A DNA stretch of 35,431 nt from JBAXAB01 sp037142735 (GCA_037142735.1 JBAXAB010000008.1:1-35431), one strand, 5' to 3'. Counted from the first letter of the stretch, positions 14,542 through 21,719 are shown. Notes: generated from the sequence alone by a model not told the origin. Program-made: numbers and translations.

Positions 14542-15015
14542 ATGATTTACATATTCATTACACTCATCGTAATACTCATGGTCATCGCAATATCGATGCC
14601 ATTCATTATATTAATAAAAAAGTATAAAGATTTCACAAAAAATTCACCGACCTTAACCCTTGATAACATCCCTGCTGAAGGATACAGCGTTCCAATAATT
14701 GCATCATATAGAGGCCTTAGTAATGCTCCATTAATCTCCCTTGCCCATAACAATCTATCACCTAAATTAATAATTTATCCAGATCACATTCAATTTAAAG
14801 TTGTTTTCCCATTCACAAAAAAATACGAAGAAATATCTCAGATTAGTATTTTTAGAATGATATGGACTGAAAATATTATTTTTTCTTTCAAAGATAACAA
14901 GCAAACTTTCTCAGCAAGTTTAGCCAACAAGAAGGCACTAAAAAGCCTAGTGGTTTTTCTAAAAAACAAAGGTCTAAAAACTGACAAAAAGGCTGAAGAT
15001 TTTATTAACGCCTAA
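14542..15015 (+). CDS. Membrane-anchored protein with PH-like domain, unknown
   Basis: A 157-residue protein: an N-terminal transmembrane helix (residues ~2-25, IYIFITLIVILMVIAISMPF), a short linker, then a ~100-residue beta-rich domain ending in a helix (KKALKSLVVFLKNKGLK). The run of strands (KLIIYPDHIQFKVVFPFTKKYEEISQISI, then NIIFSFKDNKQTFSASL) followed by a C-terminal helix is the layout of bacterial pleckstrin-homology-like domains. That assignment rests on pattern only. It is the last clear plus-strand gene of the cassette-like series; no further full repeat copy is visible after it. Confidence 0.6.
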   Translation: MIYIFITLIVILMVIAISMPFIILIKKYKDFTKNSPTLTLDNIPAEGYSVPIIASYRGLSNAPLISLAHNNLSPKLIIYPDHIQFKVVFPFTKKYEEISQISIFRMIWTENIIFSFKDNKQTFSASLANKKALKSLVVFLKNKGLKTDKKAEDFINA

Positions 15016-15045
15016 ATTTAGTTTACCAAACACCTTTGATGCCCG

Positions 15046-15189
15046 TTATTTATTCAAAATCTTTTTCATCTCTACAACCGTCGGCCCTTTTATAACTTCA
15101 ATTATATTTAATAGCTCCTTAAGATAGAGCAGGCCTTCTACAGTAGGTGATTTTATTTCAATCGAGTAACAGCAAGCTTTAAGAAATAA
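15046..15189 (-). pseudogene. Open fragment without a start, probable gene remnant
   Basis: A 47-codon open stretch on the minus strand reads like a real protein end (KSPTVEGLLYLKELLNII, then EVIKGPTVVEMKKILNK, then TAA), but it begins after an in-frame TGA and has no ATG, GTG or TTG in a usable place. I interpret it as the 3' remnant of a lost gene in the space between 15015 and 15200. Family unknown. Confidence 0.25.
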
Positions 15190-15199
15190 TCATCGACGA

Positions 15200-15478
15200 C
15201 TAAGCTTTCAGACTCCAGTTTCTGTCAGAAAAGTATTTATATTTTTCATTGATTGCATCTTTCATGTCGACTAAATCTGTATTCGGATCATGGAAAGTTA
15301 ATGCAAACACAAAATCTGGATGAGCACTATGTCTGAGTGTAACTTCTAAAATCTTATCTCCCCTGTCCATTTTTGAATCTGTTTCACCTATTTTAAATTC
15401 TGCAGCAAATTCAGGGTCAATTCCCTTTGCAAATACAGCTATTTCACTATGAAAATCTACTGGGGCTTCGTAAGGCAT
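15200..15478 (-). CDS. Small soluble protein, unknown
   Basis: A 92-residue acidic protein without membrane segment or signal peptide. It is probably an alpha/beta fold: strands EIAVFAKG, KILEVTLRHS and FVFALTFHD, then a helix VDMKDAINEKYKYF. No family recognised. It is encoded on the minus strand between the end of the cassette series and the truncated ABC transporter gene. A TATAGA/GATAAT-like -10 region precedes the start. Confidence 0.5.
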   Translation of the reverse strand: MPYEAPVDFHSEIAVFAKGIDPEFAAEFKIGETDSKMDRGDKILEVTLRHSAHPDFVFALTFHDPNTDLVDMKDAINEKYKYFSDRNWSLKA

Positions 15479-15560
15479 ATATTTATTATTATCTATAATG
15501 ACAGAAGTCTAGCAATAAATGTTAAAAGGGTAAATGGCTCCAATTAGACGGATTGCGATC

Positions 15561-15752
15561 CTAAAGCTTTTGCTTTTCCCACAACTCATGGAATCTTCCT
15601 TTTTTACCATAAAGCTCTGAAAAACTGCCTTGCTCGATAATTTTACCTCCTTCCATAACAAGAATTTTATCCATTTCCTTGATTGTAGTGAGTCGGTGAG
15701 CAATAACAACAGCCGTCACTGATTTAAAAAATCTTTGAAGAGAATCCTGAAT
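15561..15752 (-). pseudogene. Truncated ABC transporter ATPase, C-terminal piece only
   Basis: The translated piece contains the switch (H-loop) region of an ABC exporter nucleotide-binding domain: IQDSLQRF, then VIAHRLTTIKEMDKILVMEG, then GKIIEQGSFSEL. Walker A, signature motif and Walker B are all missing. The reading frame runs into the right 32-bp inverted repeat exactly where homology stops (before IQDSL), so truncation and arrival of the repeat look like one event. Downstream of the break only ~60 codons remain; no function is expected. Confidence 0.8.
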
Positions 15753-15784
15753 TGGCATGGACCCCAAATTTAGTACACATACCT
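15753..15784 (-). repeat. Right copy of 32-bp terminal inverted repeat
   Basis: Reverse complement of 24-55 with one mismatch (at 15780). It cuts the ABC transporter gene on its inner side and ends 4 nt from the stop of the lmo0937-family gene on its outer side. Confidence 0.7.
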
Positions 15785-15787
15785 AGA

Positions 15788-15937
15788 CTATAGAACCTTC
15801 TGACCTCTTATGATTCTTACCAAGATCATAATAGCCGCAACAATGAGAAGAATGTGAATAAAACCTCCAATAGTGAATGACGTGACGACTCCTAGAAGCC
15901 AGAGAATAATAAGAACGACTGCAATTGTGCTTAACAT
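15788..15937 (-). CDS. lmo0937-family (DUF5670-like) small membrane protein
   Basis: A 49-residue protein. It has the family layout: MLxTI at the start, a first hydrophobic helix (AVVLIILWLLGVVTS), FTIGGFIH, a second helix (ILLIVAAIMILVRII) and a short basic tail. Members are tiny inner-membrane proteins found in many bacteria, often stress-induced; their molecular function is unknown. The gene is complete and lies just outside the right inverted repeat, so it marks the undisturbed side of the boundary. Confidence 0.8.
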   Translation of the reverse strand: MLSTIAVVLIILWLLGVVTSFTIGGFIHILLIVAAIMILVRIIRGQKVL

Positions 15938-16089
15938 ATATTTTTGTATTTTAATTATAATATTTTAGTTTCAACACTTATAAAGCCGATGGAAGGTGAA
16001 AATCGTTACATGTATTACTATCATTGACTCACAAGATACGGTCCAGTATCCTTTTAATAGATCTGCCCTTTGAACATATTGGCCATATA

Positions 16090-16120
16090 CCTGAAACTGC
16101 TACATTTTAGTAATTTCAGG
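16090..16120. other. Inverted repeat upstream of GC-rich orphan gene
   Basis: CCTGAAA (16090-16096) and TTTCAGG (16114-16120) could form a leader hairpin ahead of the gene at 16169. No T tract follows, so it is not a terminator. Confidence 0.4.
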
Positions 16121-16168
16121 CATGCGGCTAATCAATGGCTCGCAGTTGCACCCACAAAATACAGAATC

Positions 16169-16534
16169 ATGAACTCCACCATCGTCAGAAAAATCAGCAC
16201 CTTCACCTTCGTGAAGGCCAACCTTCGATACCTATTGGAATATCTCTATATGAAGGCAGGCCTTGAGTTCTTCAGCCAACCCTGGCAAACCGGTGTGTGT
16301 CAGGTTGTCGGCAGAAACACCTACAACGAAGGCGCACCAGCGACGCTTGGTCTCAGCACTGAAAACAGCGGAAGCTACTACCTGACCTTCGAGACAGGAA
16401 AAGGGCAAGTGGCCATTTCGGTCTGCAAGACCCTCTATGACTGCATGATCGAAGGAACAAGTGTCAAGATTATGTGGCAAGTCAGCAGGATCAATGGGCA
16501 GAACTTGAACGGCAAGCTGGCCCCTTCGTGGTGA
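16169..16534 (+). CDS. GC-rich orphan protein, unknown
   Basis: A 121-residue protein (start MNSTIVRKISTFTFVKANLR). I chose the ATG at 16169; the frame is open further upstream to 16070 but those codons are AT-rich and unlike the rest. Middle and C-terminal parts are beta-rich (SGSYYLTFETGKGQVAISV, then VKIMWQVSRING), with three cysteines. A beta-sandwich or ligand-binding domain is possible; no family is recognised. GC content is much higher than the neighbours, and it stands alone with a 14-bp terminator downstream and a hairpin upstream. It is one of a set of similar isolated GC-rich genes in this window. Confidence 0.55.
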   Translation: MNSTIVRKISTFTFVKANLRYLLEYLYMKAGLEFFSQPWQTGVCQVVGRNTYNEGAPATLGLSTENSGSYYLTFETGKGQVAISVCKTLYDCMIEGTSVKIMWQVSRINGQNLNGKLAPSW

Positions 16535-16572
16535 CGCCGCGCTGCACCAACGCTGCACCCCAGTACCTTATC

Positions 16573-16628
16573 GCTCCGCCTCAACCAAAGTTTCCGCTTG
16601 CAGGTTGAGGCGGAGCTTTGTGTTTTTT
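16573..16628 (+). terminator. Very strong intrinsic terminator
   Basis: GCTCCGCCTCAACC (16573-16586) pairs perfectly over 14 bp with 16603-16616; TTTGTGTTTTTT follows. Confidence 0.85.
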
Positions 16629-16710
16629 GACATAACACAAGCCCTGTGGACGAACCCTTTCTTTCTCCTTTTTTAGGGTATAATTAGAGTATTAACAAAA
16701 AAACAAAAAA

Positions 16711-17070
16711 ATGAACACATCAAAATTCGCAAAATTATTCGGAGGCATCATGCTTGTCGTTGGTATATTAGGTTTTGTCCCTGGGGTTACGTCAGGTGGA
16801 CACTTGTTGGGTATTTTTGAAGTAGACACGGTACATAATGTCATTCACATTCTGACAGGTATATTAGGGCTTGCATTCGCAAACACATCACCAAAAGGTT
16901 TCTTCAAGGCGTTCGGTATTGTTTACTTGATTGTCACTATAGTTGGATTTGTACAAGGAAACACGGTTCTTGGACTTATTGGTGTGAATCTTGCTGATAA
17001 TCTTTTGCACCTTGTCATCTCTGTGGTAGCTCTAGCTGTTGGTTTCCAAAAAGATACACAACAGGCTTAG
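16711..17070 (+). CDS. DUF4383 family membrane protein
   Basis: A 119-residue protein with four hydrophobic helices: ~9-27, ~45-60, ~68-86 and ~94-113. It matches the DUF4383 layout: FGGIMLVVGILGF at the start, GIFEVDTVHNVIHILTGILG in the middle and a second, internally similar half, NLADNLLHLVISVVALAVGF. The VHNxxHxxxG and DNLLHLxxxxxAL motifs repeat each other. Family function is unknown; it is found in many bacterial envelopes. A TATAAT box is at about 16679, and an A-rich leader precedes the ATG. Confidence 0.85.
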   Translation: MNTSKFAKLFGGIMLVVGILGFVPGVTSGGHLLGIFEVDTVHNVIHILTGILGLAFANTSPKGFFKAFGIVYLIVTIVGFVQGNTVLGLIGVNLADNLLHLVISVVALAVGFQKDTQQA

Positions 17071-17096
17071 GTAGCTTAAGTTAGATTTTCTAAAAC

Positions 17097-17136
17097 AAAA
17101 ACCCTCTGTTGAAAAACACCGAGGGTTTTTGTTTTA
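17097..17136 (+). terminator. Intrinsic terminator of DUF4383 gene
   Basis: AAAACCCTC (from 17098) pairs with GAGGGTTTT (17121 on), followed by TGTTTTATTTG. Confidence 0.8.
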
Positions 17137-17282
17137 TTTGCTTTTCCATAATTTCATTGTATAGTATTGGAAGAGTAATTCATGAGTCGGTCGCAGAATT
17201 CAGACGAGTAACCAACCTAACTCCCTGATACTGCGACTAACTATCGCTGTACCACTGCAATCCAAAACCACCAGTACCAGCC

Positions 17283-17690
17283 ATGAAAAACAAATCGTTC
17301 GTTCTAGCCACCCTCGCCCTCATCTTGACCCTCCTTTCCCTTGCGCCGTCCAGCCTCTGGGCAGGGATCAAAGCTGAAGGTAGAGAGGAGCAGTTTACTA
17401 TCAACTTCTACAATGCCGGAGACACACCGCCGCGTCTCCCCTTCCTCAGAATTATCTTCATCAACGTGCCGGAAAAGAACAAGACAAAAATTCTCGAATG
17501 GCAAAAAAAGATGGATGAAAAATTCAAGGACATCGGCGGAGTGTCCGACGATGCGGGCTACAAAAAGATGTCCAAAATCGTCGAAGAATACGCCATCGGC
17601 TTCATGGCCATGGAGGCAAAATCGGTCATCTTCTACCTTCCAAGGACAGGCGAATTCATCGCTGTGAGCCTGAAGGACATCCAAAAGTAG
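17283..17690 (+). CDS. Secreted GC-rich orphan protein, unknown
   Basis: A 135-residue exported protein. The signal peptide is clear: a basic start (MKNKSF), a hydrophobic core (VLATLALILTLLSLA) and a likely cleavage after SLWA (residue ~27). The mature part has a strand-rich start (EEQFTINFYNAGD, then PFLRIIFINVPE) and a long charged helix (KILEWQKKMDEKFKDIG). No family recognised. No Shine-Dalgarno is visible; the leader just before the ATG is C/A-rich and nearly free of G. A GTCGCAG/CTGCGAC inverted repeat (17189-17237) lies in the upstream region. High GC, isolated, strong terminator. Confidence 0.6.
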   Translation: MKNKSFVLATLALILTLLSLAPSSLWAGIKAEGREEQFTINFYNAGDTPPRLPFLRIIFINVPEKNKTKILEWQKKMDEKFKDIGGVSDDAGYKKMSKIVEEYAIGFMAMEAKSVIFYLPRTGEFIAVSLKDIQK

Positions 17691-17717
17691 TCGGCTTGGC
17701 CAGCCAAAGGATCCAGA

Positions 17718-17758
17718 ACCGTCGCGCAAAACAACTGCGCGACGGTCTTCTTTTTTTA
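17718..17758 (+). terminator. Very strong intrinsic terminator
   Basis: ACCGTCGCGCA (17718-17728) pairs perfectly with TGCGCGACGGT (17736-17746); CTTCTTTTTTT follows. Confidence 0.88.
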
Positions 17759-17778
17759 ATTTAGTAAAAATAAAATAT

Positions 17779-17788
17779 TTGGTATACT
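17779..17788 (+). promoter_or_regulatory. Extended -10 promoter of dsbB-like gene
   Basis: TTTGGTATACT with TATACT at 17783-17788, the same extended -10 core as the cassette promoter modules. ATG 11 nt downstream. Confidence 0.6.
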
Positions 17789-17799
17789 GAAAAGCATCT

Positions 17800-18243
17800 A
17801 TGAAAACATCAACCCGCATCAAAAACTTTTTCTTTAAAAACGCACTTTACCTTGCCCTTGTCCAAGCGATTATTGCTTTACTTGGTAGCCTTTATTTTAG
17901 CAATATATTAATGTTTCCCCCTTGTGTTTTGTGTTGGTTCCAACGTATTGCCATGTTCCCTCTTTTTATAACCTTAATTGTTGGAATACTCACAAAAGAC
18001 CGCAACACCCATCTGTTTGTTTTACCACCTGCAATTATTGGTTGGATGATTGCCCTATTTCACTGTCTGCTTTACTACAAAATTATTCCTGATGTACTTG
18101 CACCATGTTCAACAGGGGTTTCTTGTACAACCAAATATGTAGAATATTTTGGATTCATCACCATTCCGCTTCTTTCATTTACAGCTTTCAGTATTATTAT
18201 ATTGTTAATGTTCATAAGAATAAGATCCCTCAAGACAATCTAG
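17800..18243 (+). CDS. dsbB: DsbB/BdbC-type thiol-disulphide oxidoreductase
   Basis: A 147-residue membrane protein with four transmembrane helices. The two redox pairs of the family are present: CVLC (Cys42, Cys45) after the first helix in PPCVLCWFQRI, and Cys103 and Cys109 in the second extracytoplasmic loop (APCSTGVSCTTKYVEYFGF). DsbB/BdbC proteins re-oxidise a DsbA-like thioredoxin outside the membrane and pass electrons to quinones. No DsbA partner is in the window. It may support disulphide formation in the many secreted proteins encoded nearby. It has its own extended -10 promoter. Confidence 0.92.
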   Translation: MKTSTRIKNFFFKNALYLALVQAIIALLGSLYFSNILMFPPCVLCWFQRIAMFPLFITLIVGILTKDRNTHLFVLPPAIIGWMIALFHCLLYYKIIPDVLAPCSTGVSCTTKYVEYFGFITIPLLSFTAFSIIILLMFIRIRSLKTI

Positions 18244-18381
18244 GATTTAAAATCAAGAAACACTGGACATCATATTGTTATCTTTATCAATAGTTAAAAA
18301 TAGGCTTACAAATAAGCCTTAAATGAAAAACGATTTTGAACGTGTAAATATAACTATACTTTAGAAGTGTTTTTTGACAAT

Positions 18382-18409
18382 TTGCTTAAAAGTTGTGAGC
18401 TGTTAAAAT
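18382..18409 (+). promoter_or_regulatory. Promoter of G1-family peptidase gene
   Basis: TTGCTT (18382-18387), 16 nt, TAAAAT (18404-18409). The ATG at 18418 is 8 nt downstream, which argues against the longer frame starting at 18367. Confidence 0.5.
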
Positions 18410-18417
18410 ACTTCCAC

Positions 18418-19353
18418 ATGAATAAACCCTATTCCCCCTCGCCCCTGAAAACCAGGAGACGGTATAGATATTTATCAAAGAAAATAAATGTTTTTGCCAG
18501 CGTTATAATCGCTGTTTTTTCTTTGTTTTTTTATCCGCATGTAGCCTCAGCCGCTTCCCTACCAATGTCAGGAAACTTTACAGTGCTCGCACAAAATACT
18601 ATTACAACAAACGGAACTCCTACTAACTCAACAAATACTGCGGGCCCAGACGTATCAAGTAACTGGGCAGGCTATACAGCTTCTGGTAATAATCGATATA
18701 GCGGAGTGGGTGCCAGTTGGATAATTCCGAAGACAACTAATACTGATTATTCTTCTAATTCTACATGGATTGGAATTGGCGGCCTCTCTGGTGAAAAAAA
18801 TCTTATTCAAATTGGAACACATACGATGACCACGGCCACTATTGAAGGGAAAAATACTAACAAAATAACTTATAAGGCATGGTATGAAATCCTTCCGAGC
18901 CTCCCTGTCACAATACCGGTCACAATTCACCCTGGCGATTCAGTGATGGCATCAATAGCCCAGGAATCTTTAAACCAATGGACGATTTCTTTCCAGAACT
19001 TAACCACGAACCAGGGTTACAAAACTTCTCTTTACTACGCTTCATCTATGTCTTCTGTAGAATGGATTCAAGAATCACCATTAATTACTGGTACAAACAT
19101 TCTTGTACCGCTAGATAACTTTGGTAAGTTATCTTTCAGTAATGCCTGGACTATCAATAATGGTGTACGTCAAAATATTCAACAAGTAGGGGCAAGACCA
19201 ATGAACATGCTGAACTATGCAGGCCAGCCTCTTGTAAACACTTCATCACTTGGGGCCGACGGATCGAGTTTTATAATCACCAGAACAAACGCTAAATCAA
19301 TGCCTCGCCTTGCAGTTATCAGCAAAAGCATTTCTAATAGTCCAAAACGATAA
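18418..19353 (+). CDS. Secreted glutamic peptidase, family G1 (eqolisin-like)
   Basis: A 311-residue exported protein with a basic N-terminus, hydrophobic core and signal cleavage near residue 45 (FFYPHVASA). The mature domain shows the G1 pattern: SNWAGY (81-86), GVGASWIIP (~96-104), STWIGIGG (115-122), LIQIGT (129-134) and SVEWIQE (213-219). By comparison with scytalidoglutamic peptidase, Gln131 and Glu215 are the likely catalytic pair. Such enzymes work at acid pH outside the cell. They are best known in fungi but also occur in bacteria. The neighbouring dsbB could serve secreted proteins in general. The stop codon is inside a 19-bp bidirectional terminator. Confidence 0.82.
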   Translation: MNKPYSPSPLKTRRRYRYLSKKINVFASVIIAVFSLFFYPHVASAASLPMSGNFTVLAQNTITTNGTPTNSTNTAGPDVSSNWAGYTASGNNRYSGVGASWIIPKTTNTDYSSNSTWIGIGGLSGEKNLIQIGTHTMTTATIEGKNTNKITYKAWYEILPSLPVTIPVTIHPGDSVMASIAQESLNQWTISFQNLTTNQGYKTSLYYASSMSSVEWIQESPLITGTNILVPLDNFGKLSFSNAWTINNGVRQNIQQVGARPMNMLNYAGQPLVNTSSLGADGSSFIITRTNAKSMPRLAVISKSISNSPKR

Positions 19354-19389
19354 AAGACCGAGGATAATTGCTCGGTCTTTTATCGTTTT
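19344..19389. terminator. Bidirectional intrinsic terminator, 19-bp perfect stem
   Basis: 19344-19362 pairs perfectly with 19371-19389 around loop GATAATTG. A and T runs at the two ends let it work for both converging genes. It includes the peptidase stop codon. Confidence 0.88.
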
Positions 19390-19426
19390 GCTCTGAATGT
19401 ATATTCATGCACGTTTGTTTGGTAGT

Positions 19427-19777
19427 TTAACGTACTAATACTACTCCACTATTAGAAGCGATGTTACTTACTGTTAGGGCTTGTTCTGGACTATTAGCCT
19501 GTACTGCTGAGATTTTTCCGCTTACGTCAACATATTGGTAAGTTCCAACTGAAGACTGAGGAGAAGAAATAAGACCTGACATAGTGACTGATCCTCCTAG
19601 TAGCACCACACCACTGTTGTAGGCGATGTTGCTTACAGTTAAGGCCTGATTTGCATTAGCAGCATCCACTGATCCAAGATTTCCATTTACATCAACATAT
19701 GCGAATGTTGAAGCAAAAGTTGCTAGAGGAAGGAATGAGGCAAGGGTCATTACAGCACCGATAATTATTTTTTTCAT
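19427..19777 (-). CDS. Secreted protein with two tandem 34-residue repeats
   Basis: A 116-residue exported protein: signal peptide ~1-22 (KKIIIGAVMTLASFLPLATFA), then two repeats at residues 27-60 and 82-115. Each starts YVDVxG, has QALTVSNIAxNSGVVL at its end, and is Ala/Asn/Ser-rich. The 21 residues between them are Ser/Gly-rich. The repeats are unknown to me; their size suits a small beta-strand surface module. The protein could bind polymer or assemble on the cell surface. It is convergent with the G1 peptidase and shares its terminator. Confidence 0.7.
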   Translation of the reverse strand: MKKIIIGAVMTLASFLPLATFASTFAYVDVNGNLGSVDAANANQALTVSNIAYNSGVVLLGGSVTMSGLISSPQSSVGTYQYVDVSGKISAVQANSPEQALTVSNIASNSGVVLVR

Positions 19778-19925
19778 ATTATTAGATTTTATATTATTTG
19801 TTATTTTTTAATTGATCTCGACCTTTACAACAATAGAGCCGACTGAGTGTGGATCTCATGACAGACTAATAAATTGACAGGTAGATATACACGATGTATC
19901 GTTTAAGCAAAGGCTCTTTCCATAG

Positions 19926-19971
19926 TGGCCACATCTTTTAGAACATTTAGGTGTTTTAAAAGATGTGGCCA
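19926..19971. other. 15-bp perfect inverted repeat upstream of lipoprotein gene
   Basis: TGGCCACATCTTTTA (19926-19940) and its exact reverse complement (19957-19971), with a 16-nt loop. No T tract follows, so a terminator is unlikely. It may be a leader hairpin, operator or small mobile remnant. Confidence 0.55.
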
Positions 19972-20031
19972 GCCAAGTAAACCAAACATATTCGAGTGCT
20001 GGCCATTGCCGTCAACACCACACACCTCCGT

Positions 20032-20268
20032 ATGAAAACAATCCGAACCCTCACGATCGTTATCACCTCCTGCCTCGTCCTCACCTCCTGCATCTCACCG
20101 CAGTCGGCCGAGCGCGTAGCCGTGTTCACCCCAGCGGAAGCGGCCGCAAAAGGCCTTGGCCCGACGCCGGAACCTGCAGGACCGGCCGCTGTGCCTACCC
20201 CGGCACCGGCACTTGCACCAGCACCTACAACTGCTGAACCCGCCCCACCGGTTCCTCCGGCAAAATAG
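20032..20268 (+). CDS. Small Pro/Ala-rich lipoprotein
   Basis: A 78-residue lipoprotein. The signal peptide has the lipobox LTSC (Cys20) after ITSCLVLTSC, so the mature protein should be lipid-anchored. The rest is low-complexity: after a short segment (SPQSAERVAVFTPAEAAAKG) come repeated PAP/APA units to the end (AVPTPAPALAPAPTTAEP), which should form an extended, unstructured stalk. I chose the ATG at 20032 because it begins directly with the signal peptide; the longer frame adds 12 unrelated residues. GC-rich and isolated between a 15-bp hairpin and a 14-bp terminator. Confidence 0.65.
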   Translation: MKTIRTLTIVITSCLVLTSCISPQSAERVAVFTPAEAAAKGLGPTPEPAGPAAVPTPAPALAPAPTTAEPAPPVPPAK

Positions 20269-20293
20269 GCTGAGCAAGCAAGTCCCTGTCACC

Positions 20294-20360
20294 GTCCCGC
20301 TCCGAGTTAAAGGTTTCCCATTTTGGGGACGCCTACTCGGAGCGGGACATTTGTTTTTTA
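20294..20360 (+). terminator. Very strong intrinsic terminator
   Basis: GTCCCGCTCCGAGT (from 20294) pairs perfectly with ACTCGGAGCGGGAC (ending 20348); ATTTGTTTTTT follows. Confidence 0.85.
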
Positions 20361-20406
20361 ATATCAACCTCTTGCATACAAAAGAAAAAGTCTTTACTAT
20401 TTAGAT

Positions 20407-20757
20407 ATGAAAATACCCTCAGATAATCTAGAGAAAGGATTCTATTATCATGCAAAGCATGACCCTGAAATTTCCATCTATCATCATGCATACGAATTGA
20501 TAGGTATCGGATGTCACACAGAAGATGATTGCAGACCCGAAGATGCGAACATGGTTATTTATAGACCACTAGATGAGAATGTGGAAATATACAAAGCTGG
20601 TAAATTTTTTGATCTGAGACCCTTGAAAATGTGGGCCGAGCTGATGACAAAGAACGAATCGAGTGTCAAACGTTTTACTAGGATCACCGATCCTGCTGTT
20701 ATAGAGAAATTAGAAAAAATGCGCGAAAGAATGTATCCCGAACAAAAATATATTTAA
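20407..20757 (+). CDS. DUF1653 family protein
   Basis: A 116-residue soluble protein matching DUF1653: GFYYHAKHDPE, then YELIGIGCHTEDDC, VIYRPLDEN, DLRPLKMWAELM and KRFTRI. Family members are small, SH3-like beta proteins of unknown function, usually with the order YxHYKG - yevigxAxhsET - vVYrpL - vRPxemF - RFxxi. Here an insertion with two cysteines (CHTEDDC) lengthens the second loop. A TACTAT box lies 6 nt before the ATG. The gene is followed by an intrinsic terminator. Confidence 0.82.
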   Translation: MKIPSDNLEKGFYYHAKHDPEISIYHHAYELIGIGCHTEDDCRPEDANMVIYRPLDENVEIYKAGKFFDLRPLKMWAELMTKNESSVKRFTRITDPAVIEKLEKMRERMYPEQKYI

Positions 20758-20769
20758 GATATTACATAC

Positions 20770-20797
20770 AAAAACCCACCATGCGGTGGGTTTTTGT
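20770..20797 (+). terminator. Intrinsic terminator of DUF1653 gene
   Basis: AAAACCCACC, loop ATGC, GGTGGGTTTTT; the A and T runs make it usable on both strands. Confidence 0.82.
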
Positions 20798-20821
20798 TTA
20801 AGTCTAAATCTATCTATTAGT

Positions 20822-21049
20822 TTAGTTAGACGTCGGAGCTGAAACTGTGCAACATTTGCAGCTTGACTTGTGCCCTGCGATTTCAACAACAGCAGAAAGA
20901 CCAACAAGGATGTATACAATTCTTGCAAGTGTAGAGCCAGCGCCTAACAACATTGCAACCAGATCCCAGCTTGGGTTAATTCCGATCAAGAGCCAATTCA
21001 AACCTCCAATCACTAGTAAAATGAACGTAACTGCGTGTAAAGATTTCAT
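20822..21049 (-). CDS. DUF378 family small membrane protein with cysteine-rich tail
   Basis: A 75-residue protein with two membrane helices: residues ~7-24 (VTFILLVIGGLNWLLIGI) and ~41-58 (LARIVYILVGLSAVVEIA). The family signature LLVIGGLNWLLIGI, then W/DLVAxLLG and RIVYILVGLSA, is unmistakable for DUF378, whose function is unknown. The C-terminal tail carries SCKCC (three cysteines) after the last helix, a possible metal or redox site not present in all members. It converges with the DUF1653 gene across a bidirectional terminator. Confidence 0.88.
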   Translation of the reverse strand: MKSLHAVTFILLVIGGLNWLLIGINPSWDLVAMLLGAGSTLARIVYILVGLSAVVEIAGHKSSCKCCTVSAPTSN

Positions 21050-21186
21050 TATGAATTTATTAAATTAATTTTTATAAACCATCTCGGTTCTCTTTAATTA
21101 TAGCACCATATCGGGCACAAAAAGCTGACTATCCACACACCCAATAATCCATTTTACCTTGTTTTTAAAGGGTTTATTTGAAACAT

Positions 21187-21660
21187 CTATCGACTGACTT
21201 TTATAATTGACGACGTTGCTTCAGCATCTGCATACAAATTTATGTGACCATAGGCATCCTGATCAATACTATATTTAGTATCGAAACCCGTTGATGTCGC
21301 GTAGTATGCACCCGGTTTTGCAGGATCAAATGGTAGGGTTTGTAAATATTGAGGCACTAAACAATCAGCGATATTAAAGCCACCTGTTGAAGCAATATTG
21401 GTCTTTGTACTTGTGGGAACATTAGTTGCCACATTAGCACAATATAAAACCCCAGAATGATCGATCATATTCTGGCCTAAACCATTTAACAAGGACAACA
21501 GATGTGAAGTTCTCTGGGAATCTCGGGCAAACTTGAACTGTTTTGTTGGATTAAGTGCAACCATAACAATGGTCGCCAAAATGGCAATAATAGCTAGAAC
21601 AATCAGAACTTCAATAAGTGTAAAACCTGATCTATTTTTATATTTTATATTGTTTTTCAT
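21187..21660 (-). CDS. Type IV pilin / pseudopilin-like protein
   Basis: A 157-residue prepilin. The class III signal is typical: a basic leader (MKNNIKYKNRSG), cleavage before Phe13 in G|FTLIEVLIVLAIIAILATIV, Glu at +5, and the long hydrophobic N-terminal helix. The C-terminal head is ~100 residues, with two cysteines (LYCAN and ADCLV) and Ala/Ser/Thr-rich strands. In Patescibacteria such pilins are thought to serve surface attachment and DNA uptake. Assembly genes (pilB, pilC, pilD) are not in the window. The next gene downstream in the window (21720, upstream in transcription) is another pilin-like protein. Confidence 0.88.
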   Translation of the reverse strand: MKNNIKYKNRSGFTLIEVLIVLAIIAILATIVMVALNPTKQFKFARDSQRTSHLLSLLNGLGQNMIDHSGVLYCANVATNVPTSTKTNIASTGGFNIADCLVPQYLQTLPFDPAKPGAYYATSTGFDTKYSIDQDAYGHINLYADAEATSSIIKVSR

Positions 21661-21719
21661 AATTGATTTTATTTAATAAACGTATCAACACATTGTATCC
21701 AACTGATATGAAATATTTT

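Noticed and set aside
24..15784. Complete transposon or IS
   Set aside because: No transposase or recombinase is encoded in the segment and no target-site duplication was found, so only the inverted repeat is reported.
11358..16534. Alternative genetic code with TGA as Gly
   Set aside because: TGA ends several genes at sensible places (for example 11729 and 16534), and conserved proteins contain no in-frame TGA.
17304..17822. Minus-strand 172-codon ORF
   Set aside because: It lies opposite a gene with a clear signal peptide and promoter context and crosses an 11-bp terminator; its composition is that of an antisense frame in GC-rich sequence.
18302..18319. Terminator after dsbB (AGGCTTA/TAAGCCT)
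   Set aside because: The 7-bp stem has no T tract on the plus strand; a weak one exists only on the minus strand, where no gene needs it.
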